From positions 62,001 to 126,000 of the forward strand of contig DASWVB010000016.1 of NCBI GenBank assembly GCA_036401375.1: DNA of 64,000 nucleotides, given 5' to 3'. Positions 53,379-61,998 of this stretch are shown one piece after another; within the stretch, counting starts at the first letter, position 1; each line of letters starts with the position of its first letter. Both the position numbers and the translations under genes were made by a program. The notes under the pieces were generated by a model. The model was not told the origin of the DNA, searched no databases, and was given only the letters and a program-made list of their open reading frames with translations. The stretch comes from DASWUZ01 sp036401375 (lineage in GTDB: Bacteria > Acidobacteriota > Terriglobia > Terriglobales > Acidobacteriaceae).

Positions 53379-54086
53379 GTGGCGGATTCGCTTGGAATCA
53401 GCACGGGCAACTCGGCCGGAAGTGCCATCGACCGGCAGGTGGATGGTCTACTGCGCCGCTACCAGTCAAGGTCGGACCTGGGCAAGAGCGCCGGGGTGTC
53501 TGCCGCCGCTTCTTTGACCGTTACTCCCCCTCTCCGGAGTGCGGGCAGTACCCCGACCGGTGCCGCCAGCCCGGCGGAGAACAACAAGATCGAGAAGTCG
53601 GCGCGGGACTTTGAATCCATCCTGCTGGGTACCTGGCTGCAGCAGGCCGAGCAGACTTTTGCTACCGTTCCGGGCGGGGATGGTGAGCAGGACGACGCTG
53701 ATCCGGGCAGCGAACAGCTGCAGGGGATTGCGACCCAGGCGCTGGCCGGCTCTCTGACCGCCTCGGGCGGCATCGGGCTGGCCAGGATGATCTCCGGGCA
53801 GCTGCGTCGGGCCGCTCTCGATCAGCAGCAAGGTCAGCAAGGCCGCGCAGAAGCAGCTCCTGCTGTCGGGCCGGCGAACTCGGTGAACGCTCCGGTTGCC
53901 GTTCCAGTTACCGTTCCAGCTGTCATCCCAGCCGGCAATCCCGGCCATGCAGCGGCGGGCAGAGATGCACGGGAACCGGCGCTGGGAGGGGCTGGAGGGG
54001 CACCGCGGGCCGGGGCTGCTGGAGTACCTCGATTGAACAGAACCGGAGCACTGGCCGATAGAGGGCAGGTTCGAGGTGAGGTGTAG
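53379..54086 (+). CDS. flgJ: FlgJ-type rod-binding protein (no muramidase domain)
   Basis: A 235-residue protein whose residues ~68-145 match the rod-binding domain of FlgJ (NNKIEKSARDFESILLGTWLQQ, GIATQALAGSLTASGGIGLARMI). The C-terminal ~85 residues are Ala/Gly/Pro-rich and disordered; the peptidoglycan hydrolase domain of enteric FlgJ is absent, as in many phyla where a separate enzyme does that job. GTG start directly follows the flgI stop. A sigma-28-type promoter lies inside its 3' end and serves flgM. Confidence 0.85.
   Translation: MADSLGISTGNSAGSAIDRQVDGLLRRYQSRSDLGKSAGVSAAASLTVTPPLRSAGSTPTGAASPAENNKIEKSARDFESILLGTWLQQAEQTFATVPGGDGEQDDADPGSEQLQGIATQALAGSLTASGGIGLARMISGQLRRAALDQQQGQQGRAEAAPAVGPANSVNAPVAVPVTVPAVIPAGNPGHAAAGRDAREPALGGAGGAPRAGAAGVPRLNRTGALADRGQVRGEV
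54034..54061 (+). promoter_or_regulatory. Candidate sigma-28 promoter of flgM
   Basis: TGAA (54034-54037), 16 bases, GCCGATAG (54054-54061), 27 bases before the flgM ATG. It lies in the end of flgJ. Control of flgM by FliA would give the usual feedback loop. Confidence 0.7.
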
Positions 54087-54088
54087 TC

Positions 54089-54403
54089 ATGAGGATTGAT
54101 CTGAATCTTAACGTTCTGAATCCCCTGAGCGATGACCAGCAGACCAGGGCAGTCGGCAGTGCGCCGGCAGACCACGGGAAGGCAGCTGCGCCCGTTGCTG
54201 TGCCGGTTAATGTAGAGAGTGGAGACACGGCCACCCTGTCCTCGCACTCGAGAGAGGTGAGTGCCCTGGCCGTCAAGGCTCTTGCAACTCCGCCAGTGCG
54301 CCAGGACAAGATAGATGCGCTGACACAGGCGCTGGGCAGCGGCAGCTACGAGCTGAATCCCGGCAAGATCGCCGATGCCATCGTCTCTGACCGGGTGCAC
54401 TGA
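54089..54403 (+). CDS. flgM: Anti-sigma-28 factor FlgM
   Basis: A 104-residue protein with a disordered first half and the conserved C-terminal sigma-binding segment: LSSHSREVSALAVKALATPPVRQDKIDALTQALGSGSYELNPGKIADAIV. FlgM holds FliA inactive until it is exported through the completed hook. GTGAGGTG-type purines precede the ATG. flgN follows after two bases and a sigma-28-like promoter precedes it, matching the flgMN arrangement of other flagellates. Confidence 0.93.
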   Translation: MRIDLNLNVLNPLSDDQQTRAVGSAPADHGKAAAPVAVPVNVESGDTATLSSHSREVSALAVKALATPPVRQDKIDALTQALGSGSYELNPGKIADAIVSDRVH

Positions 54404-54405
54404 TC

Positions 54406-54900
54406 TTGAAGCCTCGCCATGCCGACTCGCAGCGTTCGTCTGACCTGGACGCACGGCGGCCAGTGGCGCCGGAGCTGAGGGGACAGGCGGGCGTATCGAC
54501 ACCGCCGGGCATGCCAAGTGGAGCGGGTTGTCAGAACTTTCCTGAGACCATGGGTGCGCTTGAAGTCGAGCTGCGGACTGCCATGGCGGCCATCGCCGGC
54601 AATGCGCTGATTGATTTCGAGGAGAGTGTGAGGCGGCAGGAGGCACTTTGCATCCGCCTGACAGCGATGGCAGGTGCGGCGTTCAAGTTAATCCCCGGCC
54701 GTGGAATGGAACTGGGTCAGGACGATCTACGCAGGGCTGCAGAAGTTCTCGAGAGTACTAACCGGGATTACCGGGCTCTGTTGAGGCACTCCGGACGTTC
54801 GATCGAGCTTCTGAGTCTGCTCACGAACGGATATACAGGACACAGGAAGGAAGCTCGCAACGCCGGGTCGACCTACGGGACCTGGAACTGCGAGATGTGA
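54406..54900 (+). CDS. flgN: FlgN-like flagellar export chaperone
   Basis: A helical protein of up to 164 residues between flgM and flgK, the classical place of flgN, the chaperone for FlgK and FlgL. The helical part (residues ~50-150: ALEVELRTAMAAIAGNALIDFEESVRRQEALCIRLTAMA, EVLESTNRDYRALLRHSGRSIELL) fits FlgN, including the C-terminal NRDYRALLRHSGRS pattern. The first ~45 residues are polar and may be untranslated: TTG 54406 is the first codon, ATG 54511 an alternative. Confidence 0.78.
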   Translation: MKPRHADSQRSSDLDARRPVAPELRGQAGVSTPPGMPSGAGCQNFPETMGALEVELRTAMAAIAGNALIDFEESVRRQEALCIRLTAMAGAAFKLIPGRGMELGQDDLRRAAEVLESTNRDYRALLRHSGRSIELLSLLTNGYTGHRKEARNAGSTYGTWNCEM

Positions 54901-54906
54901 TCGTCC

Positions 54907-56286
54907 ATGTCGGGATTAGACACCTCACTCTTTATCGGTGTGCAGGCTCTGGGCGCAGACGAAGGCGCCCTGCAGATCACCAACAACAACATCGCCAATG
55001 CCAACACTCCTGGCTACTCCCGTGAGGTCGTCAGTCTAAGCTCGGCGCCCGCAACCGATACCGGGCAGGGCGTGATGGGCAATGGGGTGGAGCTCAACGG
55101 TTACCAGAGCATCCGCGACGAGGTGCTGCAGACCCGGATCGCGCAGCAGACGCAGCAGAACGGCGAAGCCAACGCGCAGTTGAGCTCGCTCCAGCAGGTC
55201 CAGACTGCCTTTACCACCTCGACCCAGGACATTGGGACCGAGTTCTCTAACTTCTTTACCGGTCTCTCCGGCCTCGCGACAAATCCAGCGAACCCCTCGG
55301 CGCGTCAAGGGGTGCTCTCCTCGGCACAGAACCTGGTGAATGCGTTTCACACTGCCTCGGCGGGGATCACGGAACGGCAGACCGGCCTGAACGACAAGGT
55401 GACCCAGGACGTCACGCAGATCAACAACCTCAGTGCTCAGATTGCCTCCATAAGCCGGCAGATCGAGTCGGCCAAGGGCGCAGGGGAGAATACGGGAGCC
55501 TATCAGGACCAGCAGGATCAGCTGGTCTTGAGTCTTTCGAAGCTCACCAGTGTTTCAGTGACCCATACCGAGGGCACCGACACCCTCAGCATGGCTGACG
55601 GAACGCCGCTTGTCTCTGGCGGGCAGAGCTTTGCCCTGGGATCGACGACGGGCAGCGATGGATTTACGCACGTGCTCGACTCCTCGGGCCACGACATCAC
55701 CTCGACGATGAGCGGAGGCGATCTTGGCGGCAATATCCAGGTACGCGATGTCGCCATGGCGGGCGTGCTTGCAAAGCTTGATACGCTGGCCAGCCAGTTC
55801 GCGGGTGCGGTGAATGCGGCGCAGGCCAAGGGATTTGACCAGAACGGCGCGGCCGGACAGAACCTCCTGACCGTGCCGGCGACGGTTCCTGGTTCGGCTG
55901 CCTCGATCAGCCTGGCTACGATGAACACGACGGCGATCGCCGCCAGCTCTGATGGAAGCCCGGGCAGCAACGGCAACCTGGTAAACCTGACAGCCGTGCA
56001 GACCGCGCTCTTGCCCTCCGGTCAAAACCCGACCGACGCCTACGCGAGTATCGTCTTCGAAGTTGGCACCTTGACGGCAAATGCCCAGGCGGACGCGACA
56101 GCCACTTCGTCGAGCCTGACCCAGCTGACCGACCAGCGCAACGCCGTCTCCGGGGTCTCAGTCGATGAAGAGTCGGCAAACCTGATCCGCTATCAGCAGG
56201 CCTACGAGGCAGCGGCCCGCGTGGTCACGACCGTGCAGGCGCTTATCGTGGCTACCATGTCCATGGGTACCGCGGCCGCCGCATAG
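54907..56286 (+). CDS. flgK: Flagellar hook-associated protein FlgK (HAP1)
   Basis: A 459-residue hook-filament junction protein. N terminus SLFIGVQALGADEGALQITNNNIANANTPGYSREVV, middle TGLSGLATNPANPSARQGVLSSAQNLVNAFH-type sequence, C terminus VSVDEESANLIRYQQAYEAAARVVTTVQAL, all diagnostic. It is shorter than Salmonella FlgK (553), with a reduced variable domain. Only a few bases follow flgN. Confidence 0.95.
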   Translation: MSGLDTSLFIGVQALGADEGALQITNNNIANANTPGYSREVVSLSSAPATDTGQGVMGNGVELNGYQSIRDEVLQTRIAQQTQQNGEANAQLSSLQQVQTAFTTSTQDIGTEFSNFFTGLSGLATNPANPSARQGVLSSAQNLVNAFHTASAGITERQTGLNDKVTQDVTQINNLSAQIASISRQIESAKGAGENTGAYQDQQDQLVLSLSKLTSVSVTHTEGTDTLSMADGTPLVSGGQSFALGSTTGSDGFTHVLDSSGHDITSTMSGGDLGGNIQVRDVAMAGVLAKLDTLASQFAGAVNAAQAKGFDQNGAAGQNLLTVPATVPGSAASISLATMNTTAIAASSDGSPGSNGNLVNLTAVQTALLPSGQNPTDAYASIVFEVGTLTANAQADATATSSSLTQLTDQRNAVSGVSVDEESANLIRYQQAYEAAARVVTTVQALIVATMSMGTAAAA

Positions 56287-56398
56287 CACCTGTGCTTGCG
56301 AAGCAGCAGGCTCTTTCCCGAGTGTGCGTAGCATCGTTCTGCATGGGCATGGAACAACCTCCACGTACATGTCTAAAGCAGCCCTATGAAGACCTTGT

Positions 56399-56425
56399 AG
56401 AACAGGTCTCGAGAACAGCCGATAT
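56399..56425 (+). promoter_or_regulatory. Weak candidate sigma-28 promoter of flgL
   Basis: AGAA (56399-56402), 15 bases, GCCGATAT (56418-56425), about 130 bases before flgL. The -10 element fits, the -35 element has one change from the TGAA seen at the better sites. Confidence 0.4.
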
Positions 56426-56555
56426 AGCAGTGCGACAGGGACCGGGAAAAGCGAAGCGGAAGCTGCGGTTGCAAGCAGCAAGGGCTGCGGAGTGTTAGTA
56501 GCCGCTGCTGTTACAAGGCTTCCATGCAGCTATCCAATATGAGGGATGGAACGCG

Positions 56556-57446
56556 ATGCGAGTGACGACGATCTTGCCCGACGTGCTCGACAGCCTGCAA
56601 AGCAGTGAACAGGCGCTGCAGAGTGCTGTGCTGCAGATCTCGACCGGGCGGCGGGTGAACCAGATCTCGGATGACCCTGCGGCCTCGGCGAGCATGATTC
56701 AGAGTCTCGCGTCCTCGGCCAACGTCGACCAGTTCACGCGTAATGTCACCTCAGTCGAGGCAGAGGCGCAGACCGCAGATTCCGCACTGAGTTCGGTGGT
56801 CAGCGAACTGACCCAGGCAGTCACATTCGGCACCCAGGGGTCGAACGGCGCCCTCACCCCAGCCAACCGCCAGGCAATCTCTGCGCAGGTGCAGGGTGTG
56901 CTCTCTGAGGTCGTCTCCCAGGCCAACCTGACTTACAACAACGCGTACGTCTTCTCGGGCACCGCGACGACCACCGTACCTTTCACGGCCGGTGGGACAT
57001 CCGCGTCTGGCTACCAGTACAACGGGAACAGCGGAGTCAATACGGTGCAGATCGGCGATGCTCTTTCCACCCCGTCGAATGTACCCGGCGATCAGATCTT
57101 CAGCAAAGCCGGTGCGGATGTGCTGGGCTCTCTGAGCCAGCTGGTAACAGCTCTGCAGGGCGGGACGCCTGCTCAGATCGCGACCGCAACCCAGTCGGTG
57201 AGCACTGCAATAGATCATGTGAGCCAGCAGCGCGTGCTTTACGGAAGCATCAAGGGCCAGCTCGGCTCCCAGGAGAGCTACCTCTCGCAGGAGACGCTAA
57301 CGCTGTCAACACAACAATCTGCCCTGGTGGGGGTGGATCTCTCCGTCGCTGCGACCAACCTGTCCCAGGCTGAGCTCAGCCACAATGCGGTGCTGGCTGC
57401 TACCGCAAAGGTACTTCCGAATACCCTGCTCGACTACCTAAAATGA
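56556..57446 (+). CDS. flgL: Flagellar hook-associated protein FlgL (HAP3)
   Basis: A 296-residue junction protein. MRVTTILPDVLDSLQSSEQALQSAVLQISTGRRVNQISDDPAASASMI matches the FlgL N terminus; the C terminus VDLSVAATNLSQAELSHNAVLAATAKVLPNTLLDYL matches the usual DxxEAxxxLxxxQxxLxAsLxxxxxxxxxSLLDYL pattern. GAGGGATGG lies upstream. Separated from flgK by 269 bases that hold only a possible promoter. A strong hairpin follows the stop. Confidence 0.94.
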   Translation: MRVTTILPDVLDSLQSSEQALQSAVLQISTGRRVNQISDDPAASASMIQSLASSANVDQFTRNVTSVEAEAQTADSALSSVVSELTQAVTFGTQGSNGALTPANRQAISAQVQGVLSEVVSQANLTYNNAYVFSGTATTTVPFTAGGTSASGYQYNGNSGVNTVQIGDALSTPSNVPGDQIFSKAGADVLGSLSQLVTALQGGTPAQIATATQSVSTAIDHVSQQRVLYGSIKGQLGSQESYLSQETLTLSTQQSALVGVDLSVAATNLSQAELSHNAVLAATAKVLPNTLLDYLK

Positions 57447-57450
57447 GCCG

Positions 57451-57488
57451 GCAGAGCCTGCCCTGGTCGTAACCACGGGCGGCTCTGC
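57451..57488 (+). terminator. Terminator-like hairpin after flgL
   Basis: GCAGAGCC (57451-57458) pairs with GGCTCTGC (57481-57488); inside, GCCC/GGGC and TGG/CCA extend the stem with two single-base bulges around the loop TCGTAA. It starts right after the flgL stop. No T run follows. Confidence 0.65.
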
Positions 57489-57620
57489 CACAAACGCGAT
57501 GCGTCCTGCCGAATGAGGGGCGCGGGCCGCACTGGTCCAGCCTGCTTCGCACAAAATGCTTTAACTATCTACCGGTCAAAATTTAGTTCGCGCCGGCTCG
57601 CCTGCTGGATGAATTCCGGC

Positions 57621-57940
57621 CTCCTCTACCCTGCGAGTTGACTCATCTCTCTCCTCAAGCCATTGCTTCACGGGACTGCAGCACTGTTCTGGTTCTGCGG
57701 TAGAGCTGTTCGATCCTCCACTTGCAGCGGTCTCTCCCACTCATCGCAAGTGCGCGATGAATGGGGCACCCGACTGGTTGAAACCGGTCTCCTCTACCTG
57801 CGAATTGCCTCATCTTTCTCCTAAAGCCATTGCTTCACTGGGCGGCAGCACCTGTTCTGGTTCTGCGATAGAGCTGTTCGATCCTCCCCTTGCAGCCGTC
57901 TCTCCCACTCATCGCAAGTGCGCGATGAATGGGGCACCCG
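57621..57940 (+). repeat. Tandem duplication of 152 bases upstream of fliC
   Basis: 57621-57772 is repeated at 57789-57940 with ten substitutions and two single-base gaps; the last ~43 bases are identical. No gene fits in it. The surrounding gap between flgL and fliC (57447-58145) is otherwise non-coding, containing the flgL hairpin at its start and the fliC promoter at its end. Confidence 0.85.
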
Positions 57941-58016
57941 GCGTGGGTAACGATGAGGAGCGGTAAACGAAAGTCTTTCTTAATCCAAAGCAATCGTAGC
58001 TCTGGACAGTTTGTTG

Positions 58017-58043
58017 TGAACGAAAGCCGCACTTCGCCGATAC
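58017..58043 (+). promoter_or_regulatory. Candidate sigma-28 promoter of flagellin gene fliC
   Basis: TGAA (58017-58020), 15 bases, GCCGATAC (58036-58043). It implies a leader of about 95 bases before ATG 58146. Matches the sigma-28 consensus in all but one base of each element. Confidence 0.75.
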
Positions 58044-58145
58044 ATTGGCTGTCCAAAAAGCCTGATCCCGATCTGAGGGAGCCGGCATCAAGGTCCAGCC
58101 TGGACACCGGGCGCGGGTCCAACTTGGCACATAAGGAGACTTACC

Positions 58146-59288
58146 ATGTCGCTGACAATCCTCAACAACATCTCCGCGCTTACGGCGGAAAACTCGATGT
58201 CCAACACTCAGATGGGCCTGCAGAAGACGCTGACCCAGCTCTCAACCGGTATGAAGATCAACAGCGGCGCCGATGACTCCGCTGGGCTCTCGATTGCCAA
58301 TTCACTGAATGCGAATATCGCCGCCCTGACCCAGTCCCAGCAGAATGCCAGCAATGGTGTAGGCATGCTGCAGACCGCCGATGGCGCGCTTTCGCAGGTC
58401 ACGACCCTGCTCAATCGCGCTGTCACCCTGGCGACCGAAGGCTCGTCCAGCAACATCACCAACAGCCAGTTCACCGCTCTGAACACCGAGTTCACCTCCA
58501 TCCTGTCGGAGATCAACCAGATCGGTGCGGCGACCAACTTCAATGGTCAGAACGTGTTCACTTCGAATGCGCCGACGACCTTCACCTCGACCCAGGCTTC
58601 GCTGACCACGGCGAGCACCTTGACGGCCGGCTCCGTAACGAGCATCACGGACTCGAAGACCGGCGGCGTGTTTGTCTTCACCGCACAGAGCGGAGACACG
58701 GTAAACACCCTGATCGCTGCAGTGGCCTCGGCGGCCACCTCCGGAACGCTGGCGCCTGGCACCACTGCGAGCATCGCCACCGGCGGCTTCCTGCAGGTCG
58801 GACCAAACACAGGCACCACCGGCATCACGGTCACGAGCACCGATGCTGTTCTCGGGCCCATGGTCTCCTCGGGCGGCAACAACAGCAACACGGTCTTCAT
58901 CAGCGATGGAACCACCGCAGTCGGTTCCAACACGCAGATCCAGACCACCATCAACGCGCTCTCCGCAACCGCGCTGAGCCTTAACGCCAACGTTCTGACC
59001 AGCAACGCATCTTCCACGGCTGCCTTGACCGCGGTAAACGCCGCGATCGCGTCCGTATCCGCTAACCGCGGAACCATCGGCGCCTCTGTGAACAGGCTGA
59101 CGGCTGCATCGAACGTGATGAGCAACCAGGTGCAGAACCTGCAGAGCGCCGCAAACAGCATCCTCAACGCCGACGTAGGCAAGACCGTCGCCAACATGAC
59201 CCAGTTCAACATCCTGCAGTCCACCGGTATGGCTGCCCTTCAACAGGCGAACCAGGCACAGCAGGCAGTGCTGAAGCTGCTCCAGTAA
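58146..59288 (+). CDS. fliC: Flagellin FliC
   Basis: A 380-residue filament subunit, the only flagellin in the window. The N-terminal D0/D1 helices (MGLQKTLTQLSTGMKINSGADDSAGLSIANSL, NGVGMLQTADGALSQVTTLLNRAVTLA) and the C-terminal helices (ASVSANRGTIGASVNRLTAASNVM, LNADVGKTVANMTQFNILQSTGMAALQQANQ) are conserved. The central ~140 residues are the Thr/Ser/Ala-rich variable surface domain. AAGGAGA precedes the ATG. A sigma-28-type promoter lies upstream and a hairpin terminator downstream, so it is a one-gene transcript. Confidence 0.97.
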   Translation: MSLTILNNISALTAENSMSNTQMGLQKTLTQLSTGMKINSGADDSAGLSIANSLNANIAALTQSQQNASNGVGMLQTADGALSQVTTLLNRAVTLATEGSSSNITNSQFTALNTEFTSILSEINQIGAATNFNGQNVFTSNAPTTFTSTQASLTTASTLTAGSVTSITDSKTGGVFVFTAQSGDTVNTLIAAVASAATSGTLAPGTTASIATGGFLQVGPNTGTTGITVTSTDAVLGPMVSSGGNNSNTVFISDGTTAVGSNTQIQTTINALSATALSLNANVLTSNASSTAALTAVNAAIASVSANRGTIGASVNRLTAASNVMSNQVQNLQSAANSILNADVGKTVANMTQFNILQSTGMAALQQANQAQQAVLKLLQ

Positions 59289-59301
59289 ACCGCGGGTAGA
59301 G

Positions 59302-59332
59302 GGAGGCGGAGTCGTAACTCTCCGCCTCCTTA
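59302..59332 (+). terminator. Terminator of fliC
   Basis: GGAGGCGGAG (59302-59311) and CTCCGCCTCC (59320-59329) form a perfect 10-bp stem with an 8-base loop, followed by TTATA. It begins 13 bases after the fliC stop. Confidence 0.8.
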
Positions 59333-59457
59333 TACCGCTCCTCCCTCATCGTCCCTGCCACCTCCCATTGTGATCAGTACGCGGTTGAACGTCCTGGTGC
59401 AGTCGCTCGCAGGTGCTTGCAGACGTGCCCGATGTTCAATCAACCAGGTGAAATCTC

Positions 59458-61119
59458 ATGAGCTCTGTATCAGCTCTCAATTCGGCTCTCGGTTCGACGA
59501 CCAACAACACGAATATCAATATCAGCTCCGTGCTGGCAGCGGCAGCGGGCACTACGACTCCTGCGATCGACGTAAACGCAGCCGTCGCGGCGGCCCTCTA
59601 TGCGGACCGCGCTCCCGAGCGTATCTGGCAGAGTGAGCAGACGACCTTCTCCAGCCAGACCAGTGCATTGACCAGCATGCAGACGGCCGCCACGACCCTG
59701 ACGACGGACATGAATTCGATGAATTCCATCACCGGCCCGCTATCGGCGCGGGCGGTGTCCTCTTCCAATTCCGCCGACGTGACGGCGACGGCTGCCTCCG
59801 GAACTGTTCCCGGAAATCACACGGTAGCGATCACCAGCCTTGCTTCGACGGCGTCCTGGTACTCCGACACAGCTCAGAGCGCGACCGCGGCTCTGCCCGC
59901 GGAGTCGTTCACGATCAGCACCACCGCCGGCCCCACTGCTAGCTTCACCGTTGGCAGCGGTGTGAACACCTTGAATGACCTGGTTGCGACTATCAACACC
60001 AGCAGCCTCGGCCTCACTGCCTCGGTGGTGACGGATGCGTCGGGATCCAGGCTGGCCCTGGTGAGCAACGGGTCCGGCAGTGCCAACGATTTCAGCGTCA
60101 CCTCTGCTCCGACGACTACAACTTCGTGGTCTTCGCCGGCGGTGGCGAGCAGCGGGGCAACGCTCGCTGCCAACACCTTCACTCTCACCAACGCCGGCGT
60201 GACAACTACGGTCAACATCACCGATGGAGAGACCCTGGGCCAGATCGCGTCGGGCATCAACAGTTCAAACCTGGGCGTGAACGCCAGCGTGGCGCACGAC
60301 TCCAGCGGCTACCACCTGCAGGTTGTGAGTGGCGATGGAACGACACCTTTCACCATCAGCATGCCCAGCTTCGGCTTTTCACAGGCCGCGGCCGGAGCGA
60401 ACGCTGCCCTCACGGTTGACGGTATCCCGATCACCAGCGCAACGAACACGGTCACAGGGGCAGTTCCCGGCGTCACCCTCCACCTGTTCAATCCGACTGG
60501 TAGCGGCAAGGTGAATCTATCGGTAGCTTCCGACACGGCCGCGGTATCTGCATCCATAAACGGTTTTGTGAGTGACTACAACACGGCGATCGGGCTGGTG
60601 AACGCGCAGTACTCCTACAACACCACTACGGGCTCGGAAGGTTCGCTGGCCGGCGATGCTACGGTTCGCTCCCTGCAGAGCACGCTGCTGGCGGCGCTGA
60701 GCTACTCAAATCCGAATGCGACCAGCTCCGTCTCGACGCTATCCTCGCTTGGTATTACCGTGAACAACGATGGCACCCTGGCGGTGGACAACACCACGTT
60801 GAACTCCGCCCTGACGACTAACCCGACCGATGTGCAGCAGTTCTTTCAAGGCGGCTCTTTGAACGGCTTTGCTAACAGCGTTTCGCTCCAGCTGAACGAA
60901 CTGACGGCGCCTGCCACAGGAGCCTTCTCCGTGGACCTGACCAGTATCAGCAAGACCAGCCAGGACCTTACGACTCAGATCAACAACTTCGAATCGATCT
61001 ACCTGGCCCAGCAGAAGACGACCTTGACCGCCATGTACAGCAAGGCCGAGATCGCTCTACAGCAACTGCCGTCCGAGATGGCGCAGATCCAGGCCGAACT
61101 TGGCAACAACGCAAAATAG
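59458..61119 (+). CDS. fliD: Flagellar filament cap protein FliD (HAP2)
   Basis: A 553-residue cap protein. The N-terminal part (QTTFSSQTSALTSMQTAATTLTTDMNSM) and the C-terminal domain (INGFVSDYNTAIGLVNAQYSYN, LSSLGITVNNDGTLAVDNTTLNSAL, DLTTQINNFESIYLAQQKTTLTAMYSKAEIALQQL) are typical. The Thr/Ser-rich middle is variable. FliD folds incoming flagellin at the filament tip. A short run of ~45 residues before the conserved helix is longer than usual. fliS follows after 7 bases, so the two are co-translated. Confidence 0.94.
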   Translation: MSSVSALNSALGSTTNNTNINISSVLAAAAGTTTPAIDVNAAVAAALYADRAPERIWQSEQTTFSSQTSALTSMQTAATTLTTDMNSMNSITGPLSARAVSSSNSADVTATAASGTVPGNHTVAITSLASTASWYSDTAQSATAALPAESFTISTTAGPTASFTVGSGVNTLNDLVATINTSSLGLTASVVTDASGSRLALVSNGSGSANDFSVTSAPTTTTSWSSPAVASSGATLAANTFTLTNAGVTTTVNITDGETLGQIASGINSSNLGVNASVAHDSSGYHLQVVSGDGTTPFTISMPSFGFSQAAAGANAALTVDGIPITSATNTVTGAVPGVTLHLFNPTGSGKVNLSVASDTAAVSASINGFVSDYNTAIGLVNAQYSYNTTTGSEGSLAGDATVRSLQSTLLAALSYSNPNATSSVSTLSSLGITVNNDGTLAVDNTTLNSALTTNPTDVQQFFQGGSLNGFANSVSLQLNELTAPATGAFSVDLTSISKTSQDLTTQINNFESIYLAQQKTTLTAMYSKAEIALQQLPSEMAQIQAELGNNAK

Positions 61120-61126
61120 GGGAGCT

Positions 61127-61606
61127 ATGAGCAACTATCAGACCGAGCTGTCGTACCGCAAGACCGCAGTGGAGGGGGCCAGCGTTATCGGCCTTACGAT
61201 TGCGCTGTACGACACGCTTGCCGGCGACCTCAGACGGGCGACCGACGCGCTGCGCCGGGACGACATCGAGACCCGCTGCCGCGAGGTCAATCATGCGCTC
61301 ACGGTGCTGGCGCATCTCGAGAGCTGGATCCACGGCGCAAGCTCAGAAGATCTTGCCGGCAGTCTTGGGGTCTTTTACTCCTACCTGCGGGCGAAGATGG
61401 CAGAAGCCCAGGTCACCAAGTCTGCCGAGATCATGGAAGAGCAGATGCGGCTGGTGCTCGAGGTAAGAGCCGCGTGGCAGCAGCTCGAGGCCAGCATGAC
61501 AGCAGAGAAGGGCCGCGCCGGCGTGGGCGAGCCCGTGGCCGCAGTGCTAGCGGCTCCGTCGATTGCCTCGCAGGAGCAGCCGTCTGCCTCTCGCTGGTCC
61601 GCTTAG
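61127..61606 (+). CDS. fliS: Flagellin export chaperone FliS
   Basis: A 159-residue helical chaperone. The N terminus (SNYQTELSYRKTAVEGASVIGLTIALYDTLAGDLRRATDAL) and LGVFYSYLRAKMAEAQVTKSAEIMEEQMRLVLEVRAAWQQL match FliS. TAGGGGAGC places the start at ATG 61127, rejecting nine upstream codons. The last ~30 residues form a variable tail. It binds the flagellin C terminus before export. Confidence 0.93.
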   Translation: MSNYQTELSYRKTAVEGASVIGLTIALYDTLAGDLRRATDALRRDDIETRCREVNHALTVLAHLESWIHGASSEDLAGSLGVFYSYLRAKMAEAQVTKSAEIMEEQMRLVLEVRAAWQQLEASMTAEKGRAGVGEPVAAVLAAPSIASQEQPSASRWSA

Positions 61607-61697
61607 GTTACTGCCCAGGGAAGTCCAGGCCGCTCGACGCACCCGTGATCTGCAGGCCGGCATCCGCAACGCTCCTCAGATCAGGTCCAGTCAAGCC

Positions 61698-61725
61698 TGA
61701 ACACGTGCTCGTCGCGTGCCGATAG
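61698..61725 (+). promoter_or_regulatory. Candidate sigma-28 promoter of flbD-motA-motB
   Basis: TGAA (61698-61701), 16 bases, GCCGATAG (61718-61725), same spacing and -10 as the flgM site, 57 bases before the flbD start. Confidence 0.7.
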
Positions 61726-61782
61726 TCAAATCCTGGAATGCGATCTCGCTTGCTTCCCACCCATAGAGATGAGTGTTGCCTG

Positions 61783-61998
61783 ATGATCCAGCTGACGCGA
61801 CTTAACAACACGAAGCTGGGGGTGAACAGCGAGCTCATCAAGTTCATTGAGGCCTCACCAGACACGGTGATCACCATGACGACTGGCGAGAAGGTCGTGG
61901 TGAAGGAGAGCTTCGAGGAGATCAGCCGTAAGACGGCAGCCTTCAGACGCGCGATGTTGATCGACGGGCGTACCGGTGAAGGAGACTTCCGTGGATAA
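61783..61998 (+). CDS. flbD: Flagellar protein FlbD (short FlbD/YlzI family)
   Basis: A 71-residue protein: MIQLTRLNNTKLGVNSELIKFIEASPDTVITMTTGEKVVVKE is the family pattern. The family is small, found in flagellar operons of spirochaetes, Firmicutes and others, often directly before motA; its exact role is unknown, and it is unrelated to the sigma-54 activator FlbD of Caulobacter. ATG 61783 is chosen because the conserved segment starts there. It overlaps motA by 8 bases. Confidence 0.9.
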   Translation: MIQLTRLNNTKLGVNSELIKFIEASPDTVITMTTGEKVVVKESFEEISRKTAAFRRAMLIDGRTGEGDFRG

